From Planctomycetaceae bacterium (GTDB lineage: Bacteria > Planctomycetota > Planctomycetia > Pirellulales > Pirellulaceae): a DNA stretch of 5,602 nucleotides. Every line of letters begins with the position of its first letter. Positions within the stretch are counted from its first letter, which is position 1. Shown one piece after another: positions 1 to 5,602 of the stretch. The notes under the pieces were generated by a model. The model was not told the origin of the DNA, did not search any database, and was given only the letters and a program-made list of their open reading frames with translations. The stretch spans positions 61,721-67,322 of the forward strand of contig PADE01000102.1 in assembly GCA_002702965.1 (NCBI GenBank). Direction: 5' to 3'. The translations under genes and the position numbers were made by a program.

Positions 1-1241
1 CCTTGTGGCGTCATCTTGTCGCGGTCGACACGCAGGATGTCCGACCATCTCATCGTCCAGTAGTCTGCGTATGCCGGTCGATTCAGCAGGTCGGCGACGA
101 CCAACGCACGTTTTTGCGGCCGCGCGTCGTCCAGAAAGTTCTGTATTTCAGCGGGGTCGGGCAAGGTCCCTGTGGTGTCGAGGAACGCTCTTCTCAAGAA
201 CGTCGCATCGTCGGCCACCGGGCTCGGTTGTATTCCGAGTTGTTCGAGTTTGTTCCAGACCAGGCGATCGACGAAATTAGCTTCGGGTAGCCGTTGGAAA
301 ACGACCTGGGGTTGGGGCACGGTAATCCGGCAGACCGCGACCTGACCGAGGTAACGAACCAGGATTGCCGCTTCGCCGGGAAGTCCGCTAGAAACCGCGA
401 GGCCGCGCTTGCCGATCTGGATAATTTCTTCGGCATTCGATAGGTACTCGGCCTCCACGGTGACGCATCGCTGGTGGCCTGACGAATCGATGGCGGTAAC
501 TTGCAGCTGTTGCGTGGTTTCAGCGGTGAGAATCTGTCGTTCCGGTCGAATTTGCAGCGAACGGATGTGAGGAGGATCGTCGTCGAAGGCTGCACCTTCG
601 GCCACCCAACGAACGAGTCGCTGATAGCGCCGCCCTGCGGGCTGAATTTTCAAACCGCCACCGTGCGGCACAAGGGCAGCTGCCTTTCGCAGCAATACGC
701 TCCGCTCCGGGGCTCCCGGAAAAACGCGACGTCCGCGGCTTTCGCGTACCAACGCATCGTGATCGGCCTGTGGGTCGAAGCCGAACACGCTGAGTTTGAA
801 ACCGTTTTGGCCTTCGGCTTTGCCGTGGCATCCTCCAGCATTGCAACCCGATTTTGTCAGAATGGGAATCACATCATTATGGAATGAGACGGGAGCTGGA
901 TTGCGAAGGTCGGCCACGCGAATGCGGGCTTCGACTTGCTCATCTCCGACCACAATCCGCAGCACCGTGGTCCCACCGCTCAACGGGTGTATCAGCCCCG
1001 CGGCGCTGATGGCCGCGATAGACGGGTCCTGAATGTGGTAGCGCGCCTCGCGTGTGAGATCGAGCGACGTTCTGTCGCTGCCAACGTCGAGTACGAGCAA
1101 TTGTTGGCTGGATTCGGGACTAGCTAGTTCGACGTCGGCTGGCAACACACGGATGTCGGCAACACCCTGCGCAGCGAACGGTCCCCAGATGAGCAGGCTG
1201 AGCAGCCAGGACATCGATCGAACGGGCAGGAACTTTCCCAT
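1..1241 (-). CDS. Secreted planctomycete DUF1549-type protein with Ig-like segments and haem-type motif (partial, C-terminus off left edge)
   Basis: The frame is open from an ATG at 1241 to the window edge, giving 413 residues without a stop. Residues 1-28 look like a Sec signal peptide (basic start, SWLLSLLIWG core, probable cleavage after AQGVA). Residues 29-110 resemble a bacterial Ig-like (BIG2) domain. Residues 131-146 hold CNAGGCHGKAEGQNGF, a C133-x4-C138-H139 motif seen in planctomycete cytochrome-like proteins, followed by RESRGRR and PHGGG blocks typical of that family. Residues 226-310 look like a second Ig-like segment. From about 322 (FVDRLVWNKLEQLGI, FLRRAFLDTTGTLPDPAEI, YADYWTMRWSDILR) the DUF1549 domain begins. 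Family members are usually much longer and continue into DUF1553, so over half may be missing here. The function of the family is unknown; an extracytoplasmic redox or polymer-binding role is inference. The first ATG is preferred because GAGAG lies six bases upstream and it keeps the basic n-region; ATG at 1214 is the alternative. Confidence 0.93.
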   Translation of the reverse strand, partial: MGKFLPVRSMSWLLSLLIWGPFAAQGVADIRVLPADVELASPESSQQLLVLDVGSDRTSLDLTREARYHIQDPSIAAISAAGLIHPLSGGTTVLRIVVGDEQVEARIRVADLRNPAPVSFHNDVIPILTKSGCNAGGCHGKAEGQNGFKLSVFGFDPQADHDALVRESRGRRVFPGAPERSVLLRKAAALVPHGGGLKIQPAGRRYQRLVRWVAEGAAFDDDPPHIRSLQIRPERQILTAETTQQLQVTAIDSSGHQRCVTVEAEYLSNAEEIIQIGKRGLAVSSGLPGEAAILVRYLGQVAVCRITVPQPQVVFQRLPEANFVDRLVWNKLEQLGIQPSPVADDATFLRRAFLDTTGTLPDPAEIQNFLDDARPQKRALVVADLLNRPAYADYWTMRWSDILRVDRDKMTPQ

Positions 1242-1280
1242 CGCCTTCTCTCGGCAGGTTCTACAGCTGGCACAGCCTTC

Positions 1281-1310
1281 ATCATACTTGACTCTGCGAG
1301 CTGGCGACAA
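1281..1310 (-). promoter_or_regulatory. Candidate sigma-70-type promoter for the DUF1549-type gene
   Basis: On the minus strand TTGTCG (1310-1305) is followed after 18 bases by TATGAT (1286-1281), matching the sigma-70 consensus at 4/6 and 5/6 positions. Transcription would start near 1274, giving a leader of about 33 bases before the ATG at 1241. A 6-bp inverted repeat, CTGCGA (1294-1299) and TCGCAG (1311-1316), overlaps the spacer and -35 edge and could be an operator or chance. Planctomycete promoters are not well defined, so this is tentative. The 249-bp gap it lies in (1242-1490) shows no gene and no clear terminator. Confidence 0.35.
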
Positions 1311-1490
1311 TCGCAGCCTCAGCGGTCTGTGTTTGTCGCATCGGGTCACCGATCTTGGGGATTCAGTCGCCTGCGAGCTACCGTCCGTGAGCCGGCAAGA
1401 AACCGTGTTAGTCGTCAACAGACGGGTTGCAGCGAAGTCGCGTAGCGGCGAGTCTGCGCTCTCTCCAATGATGGTGTTTTCCGATCACGG

Positions 1491-1985
1491 TTACGGTGCA
1501 GCGTTATCGAGCTTTCGCACCAATTGCCTCAAGAAATGGGCCGCTAGTCGGCCGATCCCCGGGTGTGAACTTTCGCGTGGGCCGGCGACATTTAACACCT
1601 CGATGCCGTGCGTGGCGATCCAGTGGAGGGCCGGTTCGGGACGGTCGCCCGAGATCAGATCTGTCACTTGGTACGGTTTGCCGTACTCTTCAGCCAGCTG
1701 CCAGGTCAGCTCGCTGCCCCGGTCGAGTTGGCCCAAGTGCAGGATTAAGGTGCCGTCGGAATCGAGGATGTTTTGGCGCGTGCGAACGGGATAGCTGGGC
1801 GAGTTCGTTTCCGTCAGGTCGTAGCAGTCGGGGATGCGACCGTCTTCGGCGCGTCGATCTTGTGGGCACCAGCCGCCGTGCTCGATCTGGAACGCGATCG
1901 CCGTGTCGAGCGCTGCGCGATCGACGCCGGTCTGGCCCCCCGACACAATCCGACGGACTCGCGGAACCGTTGACGGGGCCGACAT
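1491..1985 (-). CDS. Circularly permuted YpsA-like SLOG-family protein ('putative molybdenum carrier')
   Basis: This is a complete 164-residue cytoplasmic protein with no signal peptide or membrane segment. It shows the hallmark motifs of the cpYpsA family: SGGQTGVDRAALD at 15-27 (a glycine-rich nucleotide-binding-type loop), GGWCPQDRRAEDG at 37-49, DSDGTLIL at 75-82, a G-S-x-L helix with KP around 90-104, and VAGPRESSHPGI at 133-144. The family has a Rossmann-like fold in the SLOG superfamily, thought to bind nucleotide-derived ligands. The 'molybdenum carrier' name comes from similarity to a moco carrier protein, and no molybdenum gene is visible here. ATG at 1985 is chosen because GGGAG lies nine bases upstream. 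An in-frame TTG at 2060 would add 25 residues lacking family character. It is divergent from the membrane-protein gene at 2335 and co-directional with the DUF1549-type gene. Family assignment is firm; biochemical role is unknown. Confidence 0.93.
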   Translation of the reverse strand: MSAPSTVPRVRRIVSGGQTGVDRAALDTAIAFQIEHGGWCPQDRRAEDGRIPDCYDLTETNSPSYPVRTRQNILDSDGTLILHLGQLDRGSELTWQLAEEYGKPYQVTDLISGDRPEPALHWIATHGIEVLNVAGPRESSHPGIGRLAAHFLRQLVRKLDNAAP

Positions 1986-2334
1986 GATTGAGAACTCCCG
2001 GTGACGTTGAACGACCGTTGCGCCGCGGCACAGCTGCTCTGCACTTGCCTCGTTTCCCAAATACAGTACCGTTTTCGATGATCCGGTCAGAGAGACTCCT
2101 CGTAATGGATCAGAGTACCATGGATATTCCTAGGGATAAGTCAGGCGATCTTTCAGAACCGATCGAATCCCATGTGCTGACACCTGAATTAGATTGTGGC
2201 GCGACGGCGGCTCACACGCTGAAAACGCGGTCGCTTCCACCGATCGATTGTCGCCACGGGCAACCGGGTGATCTAAGCGTCGGGCTCTGCTGGACCGGAG
2301 TGCGCCGAGACACGTAATCGAGGGTATCGGACCA
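1986..2334. other. Divergent intergenic region, 349 bp, no convincing gene
   Basis: This region separates the start of the SLOG-family gene (minus) from the TTG start of the membrane-protein gene (plus), so it should hold promoters for both. I see none that is convincing; CTGACC-N16-TACTGT on the minus strand near 2065-2092 is a weak possibility. A near-perfect 14-bp palindrome, TATTCCTAGGGATA (2125-2138, one mismatched pair, centre CCTAGG), lies roughly mid-region and could be an operator. A reading frame of 70 codons runs from ATG 2105 to 2317 on the plus strand, but nothing in it is recognisable and it lacks a clear ribosome binding site. Confidence 0.6.
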
Positions 2335-3999
2335 TTGGAAGAGCGACCGATAGAGACGGGGTCACGGAAATTCATTGCGGGCGAAGTGCTGCTCATTCTG
2401 GTCGTGTTTTTTCTGTTCGCCGGCGGTATGGCGCCCGACGTCAACGAAGCTCATTATCTATCCAAGGCGAAGCACTACTGGAATCCGGAATGGTGCCAAG
2501 GCGATCACTTTCTTGAATCCGACGACGCGCATACGGTCTTCTTTTGGGCCTTTGGTTGGGTGACGCTCTTTCTTTCGCTCCCCGCGACCGCTTGGTTGGG
2601 ACGAGTGCTGACTTGGTTCTTGCTGGCTTGGAGTTGGTGGCGACTCAGTGATGGAGTCATTCCGCAGCGATGGATGCCCGTACTGACGGCGTCCGTGTTC
2701 GTCTGCCTGATGCACTACGGCCACTTTGCGGGTGAGTGGGTTGTGGGTGGTGTGGAAGCGAAGGGCATTTCTTTCGCTTTGATGCTGTTTGCCTTGGGTT
2801 ACGTTGTGCGCGATCGTTGGACCCCAGCCTGGTTGCTCGCGGGGATCAGCACCTCTTTTCATGTGTTAGTTGGCGGATGGTCGCTGTGCGCACTACTCGC
2901 GGCCTCGGTGGCAGTTCGTGGGCTGGGGCGTACCTGTCGGTCGTGGTGGGCTGTTTTAGGAGCCGCGTTGTTGACCTTGCCGGGCCTCTGGCCAGCACTG
3001 CAACTCGCCGCTGACACGACGTCCGCGGAAGTCACCTTGGCCAACGAGATCTATGTTTTTCACCGGTTGTCACACCATTTGGTATTTCATCGGATCTTCT
3101 ACAGCCACGGGGGGCTGTACGCACTACGATTCGGTGTGCTGTTAATGGGATGGGGTTGGTTGGTATGGCACCTCAGACGGCAACCGAGAATCTGCACCCT
3201 CCAGAAAGTTGTCGCAGCAGCGGTCGCGATTGCGTCGGTGGGGGTTGTCATCGACCAAGCGACACTCTGGGATCGCGTCCTGGCAGCCGCTTGGCTGCGG
3301 TTCTACTGGTTCCGATTATCGGATGTAATGGTGCCACTGGGGATTGCGCTCGGGACCGGATATTGGTGGCGCGTGGAGCGTTCGCAGCGCCCGGTGCTGG
3401 CGCGCGGTTTGTTGATCGTTCTGATCGTGTTTTCCGGGGTCGGGTTGTCGGTTCGTGCGCTACGGCGGCGCGTCGAGCGACGTCCGGCTGCCGTCGTCCA
3501 GGCTAACCCGATTCTTCGTGATCAGACGGAATTGGCTCGCGACCGGTACCTAGACTGGGTACGCGTTTGTCAGTGGATTAGGGTGAACACGCGCCGGGAT
3601 GCCAGTTTCCTTACCCCGTTGCGCCAACAGACGTTCAAATGGTATGCGCACCGAAGTGAAGTCGCGACGCGAAAGGACGTCCCGCAGAATGCGCGGTCAC
3701 TCGTACAGTGGCAACAGCGAATGCAGGACTTACGGCCTCTACAATTGAACGGCGTCGATCAACTGAATAGTGCCGACCAAGGAAATAGTGCCGACCAAGG
3801 AGAGATACAAAAGCTGCTCGCGGTGTGTCGCTCCTACGGTGTGACACACGTATTGATCGATCGCTTGGACAGCGAGGGGAGCTTGCCGCTGACTCGAGTT
3901 TACCCGCGCGGCCCCGAGCAGAACCGACATTTTTCCGTCTTTCGTTTGCGTTCTCAGACGATCGTTTTGCCGGCGCCCCGCACCAGATCGAGTCGCTAG
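2335..3999 (+). CDS. Multi-pass membrane protein, DUF6798-like, with C-terminal soluble domain
   Basis: This 554-residue protein has about ten hydrophobic segments (roughly 14-33, 66-85, 88-104, 116-132, 143-159, 164-194, 204-222, 260-280, 290-310, 325-343, 356-375), then a basic stretch (RALRRRVERR) and a soluble domain from about 385. After the first helix comes PDVNEAHYLSKAKHYWNPEW, an acidic first-loop motif; acidic residues in this position recall GT-C glycosyltransferases. The C-terminal domain has CQWIRVNT, DASFLTPLRQQTFKWYAHRS and KDVPQNA, which I recognise from planctomycete proteins labelled DUF6798. No reaction is established; a GT-C-like envelope function is inference. TTG at 2335 is chosen because it precedes the first helix, GAGGG lies ten bases upstream (2320-2324), and the frame has a stop at 2269-2271 with no ATG or GTG between. 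Residues 472-489 are three six-residue units, the last two identical in DNA. It converges with the small membrane-protein gene, 8 bp away. Confidence 0.85.
   Translation: MEERPIETGSRKFIAGEVLLILVVFFLFAGGMAPDVNEAHYLSKAKHYWNPEWCQGDHFLESDDAHTVFFWAFGWVTLFLSLPATAWLGRVLTWFLLAWSWWRLSDGVIPQRWMPVLTASVFVCLMHYGHFAGEWVVGGVEAKGISFALMLFALGYVVRDRWTPAWLLAGISTSFHVLVGGWSLCALLAASVAVRGLGRTCRSWWAVLGAALLTLPGLWPALQLAADTTSAEVTLANEIYVFHRLSHHLVFHRIFYSHGGLYALRFGVLLMGWGWLVWHLRRQPRICTLQKVVAAAVAIASVGVVIDQATLWDRVLAAAWLRFYWFRLSDVMVPLGIALGTGYWWRVERSQRPVLARGLLIVLIVFSGVGLSVRALRRRVERRPAAVVQANPILRDQTELARDRYLDWVRVCQWIRVNTRRDASFLTPLRQQTFKWYAHRSEVATRKDVPQNARSLVQWQQRMQDLRPLQLNGVDQLNSADQGNSADQGEIQKLLAVCRSYGVTHVLIDRLDSEGSLPLTRVYPRGPEQNRHFSVFRLRSQTIVLPAPRTRSSR
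3748..3801 (+). repeat. In-frame 18-bp tandem repeat (two exact copies plus one degenerate)
   Basis: AATAGTGCCGACCAAGGA occurs twice in direct succession (3766-3783 and 3784-3801) with no mismatch, encoding NSADQG twice. The preceding 18 bases (3748-3765) encode NGVDQL and look like an older, diverged unit sharing N, D and Q at the same positions. The unit length is a multiple of three, so the frame is kept. It sits in a probable surface loop between the conserved QQTFKWYAHRS region and the GVTHVLIDR segment of the C-terminal domain. The exact identity suggests a recent slippage or duplication event. Confidence 0.95.
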
Positions 4000-4007
4000 G
4001 GAACCGC

Positions 4008-4385
4008 TCAGGAAGATCCCATTGCTGGGTAGGCGCAACGTACGGAAGATCGCGTCGGTCGCCCGCTGATCGGAACCACATCCCGCTGGAGTATCGAGCC
4101 GACAGGTTTGGTGTACGTGGGCCAGATTAGCCTGGAATCGCGCAGCGGTATGGCTGACCATAACCGGAACCCGGATGCGATCACAGCGCCCAGAACGATT
4201 AGCGCAAGGCCGGTGAGCGCGATCAATAGCCGGGCCTGTGACCGGCCTAATCTGCGGTCCAGCCAGCGCGCTTTGCGCAAACGAAAGAGCCACTTGACAT
4301 CGGTCGCACCGGTAACCAGTAACCAAGTACCCACCACGATCGACACGCCGCCGACGAAGAGAGGTTGTGTGTCGGATGGTTGCAT
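4008..4385 (-). CDS. Small two-helix membrane protein, possibly Imm17-like
   Basis: The product has 125 residues. A first hydrophobic helix (about 9-27) is followed by a strongly basic loop (KWLFRLRKARWLDRRLGRSQ, 31-50), then a second helix (about 53-71) and a 50-residue polar tail. The 'basic loop with LGR, then helix rich in G-L-A-L-I-V-L-G' pattern resembles small proteins often annotated as immunity-17-like in planctomycetes. No toxin gene is visible beside it, so the immunity label should not be read as function. Both helices are plausible membrane spans with the basic loop on the cytoplasmic side. The ATG at 4385 has no clear ribosome binding site. It lies 77 bp after the TraB/GumN-like gene on the same strand and could share its transcript. 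The tail after residue 72 looks unlike a conserved domain. The gene is probable and the family assignment tentative. Confidence 0.62.
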   Translation of the reverse strand: MQPSDTQPLFVGGVSIVVGTWLLVTGATDVKWLFRLRKARWLDRRLGRSQARLLIALTGLALIVLGAVIASGFRLWSAIPLRDSRLIWPTYTKPVGSILQRDVVPISGRPTRSSVRCAYPAMGSS

Positions 4386-4462
4386 TCGCGGCGTCTTACG
4401 CGGGTTTGACTTTCACGGCTCACTGCGGTCGGGAGAAATACGCGTCATGTCCCGCTCCGGCC

Positions 4463-5398
4463 TTATGGCTGATTGGGCTTGGGTGTTGTTGTCGTGCGTA
4501 ATGACCAGGCGGCGATCCAGGATTCGCGAGATCGTTTCAAGTCGAAATCCTCAATTAGGCGGCGTTCCATATCAGCTAAGTGACCGGCCCCGTAGAAGAT
4601 ACCTAATCTCTTCTTGCCGTTCTTGATTTCCCTCTTGAGAACCTCGAGCGCCCGTTTGTTGCGTTCGGTGATGATCGTCGACCCCTGAGGACCTCCCAAA
4701 ACCGTCAGTTGGCCTTCGAGATCTTCAAACTGCTGAGCCAACGCCTGCTTGAGTTTCAGAGCGCGGTTTTTCGAAAAGAATGCAAACAGCAACGCGGCGT
4801 TGGCATCACCGGAGTTCTTGGACTGTGTCGCGAGTGATTGGCCAAGCATACGAAACAACATCTGGGAGAAACTCTCACCGCGGTCCTTCATCGATTGGCT
4901 GAATTCTTGCGGGGAAAAATCCGCATGGATTAGATTTTTCTTCGAGTAGTCAATTCGTTCGAGTTGAAAATCAAGTTCCAGCATTCGTTTCATGGTGAGT
5001 TGTAGTCCACTGATGGCGTTGCGAGCTTCCACTTTGGTGCCTTTGGGAATACGTGTCCCGGAAGGAGCCACAAGTTCATACAAGACCGCATCGTACTGGG
5101 AAAATTTCTTGTTCAACTGCTCGTAGTAGCTTGTATCGGCCACATGAATGGCGCCGATTAAATCCACGACCAATTCACCGGCGCTACGGTCGCGCGGAAC
5201 GTAACGAACAATCGATGTTTCCAAGGCAATGGGTTGTCCTCGATCATCGCGACGCAGTCGTACGAAGGCGGGTGTTTGTTTTGATTTCGTGGTTTCCCGC
5301 GACGCTGCCGGTTTAGTGTTGTCGGCCAGCACCGCGGGGAAGTCGGCTGTCGGAACGATCGTCACTAGCGATAAAGCGAGCGGGTAGATGATGCGCAT
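4463..5398 (-). CDS. Secreted TraB/GumN-family protein
   Basis: This complete 311-residue protein has a signal peptide (MRIIYPLALSLVTIVPTADF, probable cleavage after AVLA near 25), so it likely acts outside the cytoplasmic membrane. It carries the two GxxH motifs of the TraB/PrgY/GumN (TIKI-like) superfamily: GAIHVAD at 82-88 and GAGHLAD at 270-276. Other hallmarks are YELVAP (E108), a central helical segment with FQLERIDYSKKNLIHADFSP at about 144-163, and ITERN at 243-247. Some relatives are metal-dependent proteases (TIKI), and the histidines and E108 are candidate metal ligands, but the planctomycete branch is uncharacterised and no substrate can be named. The C-terminus ends in a short Thr/Pro-rich tail with no membrane anchor. 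The start is supported by the signal peptide; the best upstream ribosome-binding match (AAGGG) is about 12 bases away and weak. It lies between a probable gene end at 5474 and the small membrane protein at 4385, all on the same strand. Confidence 0.93.
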   Translation of the reverse strand: MRIIYPLALSLVTIVPTADFPAVLADNTKPAASRETTKSKQTPAFVRLRRDDRGQPIALETSIVRYVPRDRSAGELVVDLIGAIHVADTSYYEQLNKKFSQYDAVLYELVAPSGTRIPKGTKVEARNAISGLQLTMKRMLELDFQLERIDYSKKNLIHADFSPQEFSQSMKDRGESFSQMLFRMLGQSLATQSKNSGDANAALLFAFFSKNRALKLKQALAQQFEDLEGQLTVLGGPQGSTIITERNKRALEVLKREIKNGKKRLGIFYGAGHLADMERRLIEDFDLKRSRESWIAAWSLRTTTTPKPNQP

Positions 5399-5465
5399 CG
5401 GCGAGTGGATCCCTTGGGAAGTCGGTTCGATTGGAGTACCGCGCAGCCGAACGCCGCGAACAGCG

Positions 5466-5494
5466 AATATAGGTCAGCGGGCGAACAGAAACAA
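5466..5494 (-). promoter_or_regulatory. Candidate promoter upstream of the TraB/GumN-like gene
   Basis: On the minus strand TTGTTT (5494-5489) and TATATT (5471-5466) are separated by 17 bases, matching the sigma-70 consensus at 3/6 and 5/6 positions. The element overlaps the last codons and stop of the probable upstream gene and would give a leader of about 60 bases. If real, the TraB/GumN-like gene can be transcribed independently of its upstream neighbour. This rests on pattern matching alone. Confidence 0.3.
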
Positions 5495-5602
5495 CGCGTT
5501 TGATGCCCGCAGCAGCGCCGCCCGGTCGTCGGAGGCCCCGGTTGCCGTATCTTCCTCGATCGCCGACGCGGCTCGATCGGCGTTTTCCGCCGCCCTGGGG
5601 GA
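5474..5602 (-). CDS. C-terminal end of an unidentified gene (partial, start off right edge)
   Basis: Reading the minus strand from the window edge gives 42 codons without interruption and then TGA at 5476-5474. The product ends in DDRAALLRASNALFLFAR after an Ala/Glu/Asp-rich stretch. Third codon positions are mostly G or C, as expected for a real gene in DNA of this composition, and the stop lies 75 bp before the TraB/GumN-like start on the same strand. The fragment is too short to assign a family, and a chance open frame in GC-rich DNA cannot be excluded. Confidence 0.45.
   Translation of the reverse strand, partial: SPRAAENADRAASAIEEDTATGASDDRAALLRASNALFLFAR

Noticed and set aside
194..846. 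Several short minus-strand frames within the left-edge gene
   Set aside because: They are other-frame readings of the DUF1549-type gene, whose own frame is uninterrupted from 1241 to the edge and carries all the family motifs.
1294..1379. Direct repeat CTGCGAGCT at 1294-1302 and 1371-1379
   Set aside because: A 9-bp match in a GC-rich intergenic region can arise by chance and nothing else links the two copies.
1054..1794. Long plus-strand open frame of 246 codons
   Set aside because: It lies antisense to the 5' part of the DUF1549-type gene, the intergenic gap and most of the SLOG-family gene, both of which have clear family motifs. Its translation is Ser/Arg-rich without recognisable features.
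2130..2444. Minus-strand open frame of 104 codons over the divergent region
   Set aside because: It overlaps the signal-anchor start of the membrane protein and has no recognisable content.
3739..4326. Minus-strand open frame of 195 codons across the convergent gene ends
   Set aside because: It overlaps the C-terminal part of the membrane protein and the small two-helix protein in another frame, and its translation shows no domain or membrane pattern.
4429..4453. Inverted repeat CGGGA/TCCCG between the TraB/GumN-like gene and the small membrane-protein gene
   Set aside because: The stem is only 5 bp with a 15-base loop and no T-run follows, so it is not supported as a terminator.

Overview
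This is a fragment of bacterial chromosome that looks planctomycete, probably Pirellulales-like. The strongest evidence is the left-edge gene. It has a signal peptide, Ig-like segments, an atypical C-x4-C-H haem-type motif inside the block CNAGGCHGKAEGQNGF, and the start of a DUF1549 domain, an architecture essentially restricted to Planctomycetes and their relatives. The multi-pass membrane protein in the middle (DUF6798-like, my recognition from memory) points the same way. The sequence is moderately GC-rich. I see no mobile elements, tRNA, rRNA, CRISPR arrays or phage genes.

Layout from left to right. (1) 1-1241, minus: the N-terminal 413 residues of a secreted DUF1549-type protein whose C-terminus lies off the left edge. 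A promoter-like element sits just upstream at about 1281-1310. (2) 1491-1985, minus: a complete 164-residue circularly permuted YpsA/SLOG-family protein (often annotated 'putative molybdenum carrier'). (3) 1986-2334: a 349-bp divergent intergenic region with no convincing gene. (4) 2335-3999, plus: a 554-residue membrane protein with about ten transmembrane segments and a C-terminal soluble domain, starting at TTG and carrying an exact 18-bp tandem duplication. (5) 4008-4385, minus: a small two-helix membrane protein whose stop lies only 8 bp from that of gene 4. (6) 4463-5398, minus: a complete secreted TraB/GumN-family protein. (7) 5474-5602, minus: probably the last 42 codons of another gene running in from the right edge.

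The genes do not form one evident pathway. Genes 7, 6 and 5 are co-directional with gaps of 75 and 77 bp and could be one transcription unit, though a promoter-like element precedes gene 6. Genes 2 and 1 are also co-directional, but the 249-bp gap and the promoter candidate suggest that gene 1 is transcribed on its own. Three products (1, 4 and 6) are exported or membrane-embedded, so much of the window concerns the cell envelope.

I did not find a convincing new multi-gene system. The points most worth a second look are the in-frame 18-bp duplication and the GT-C-like features of the membrane protein, the unusual haem-type motif of gene 1, the long C-terminal tail of the small membrane protein, and the solitary SLOG-family protein.
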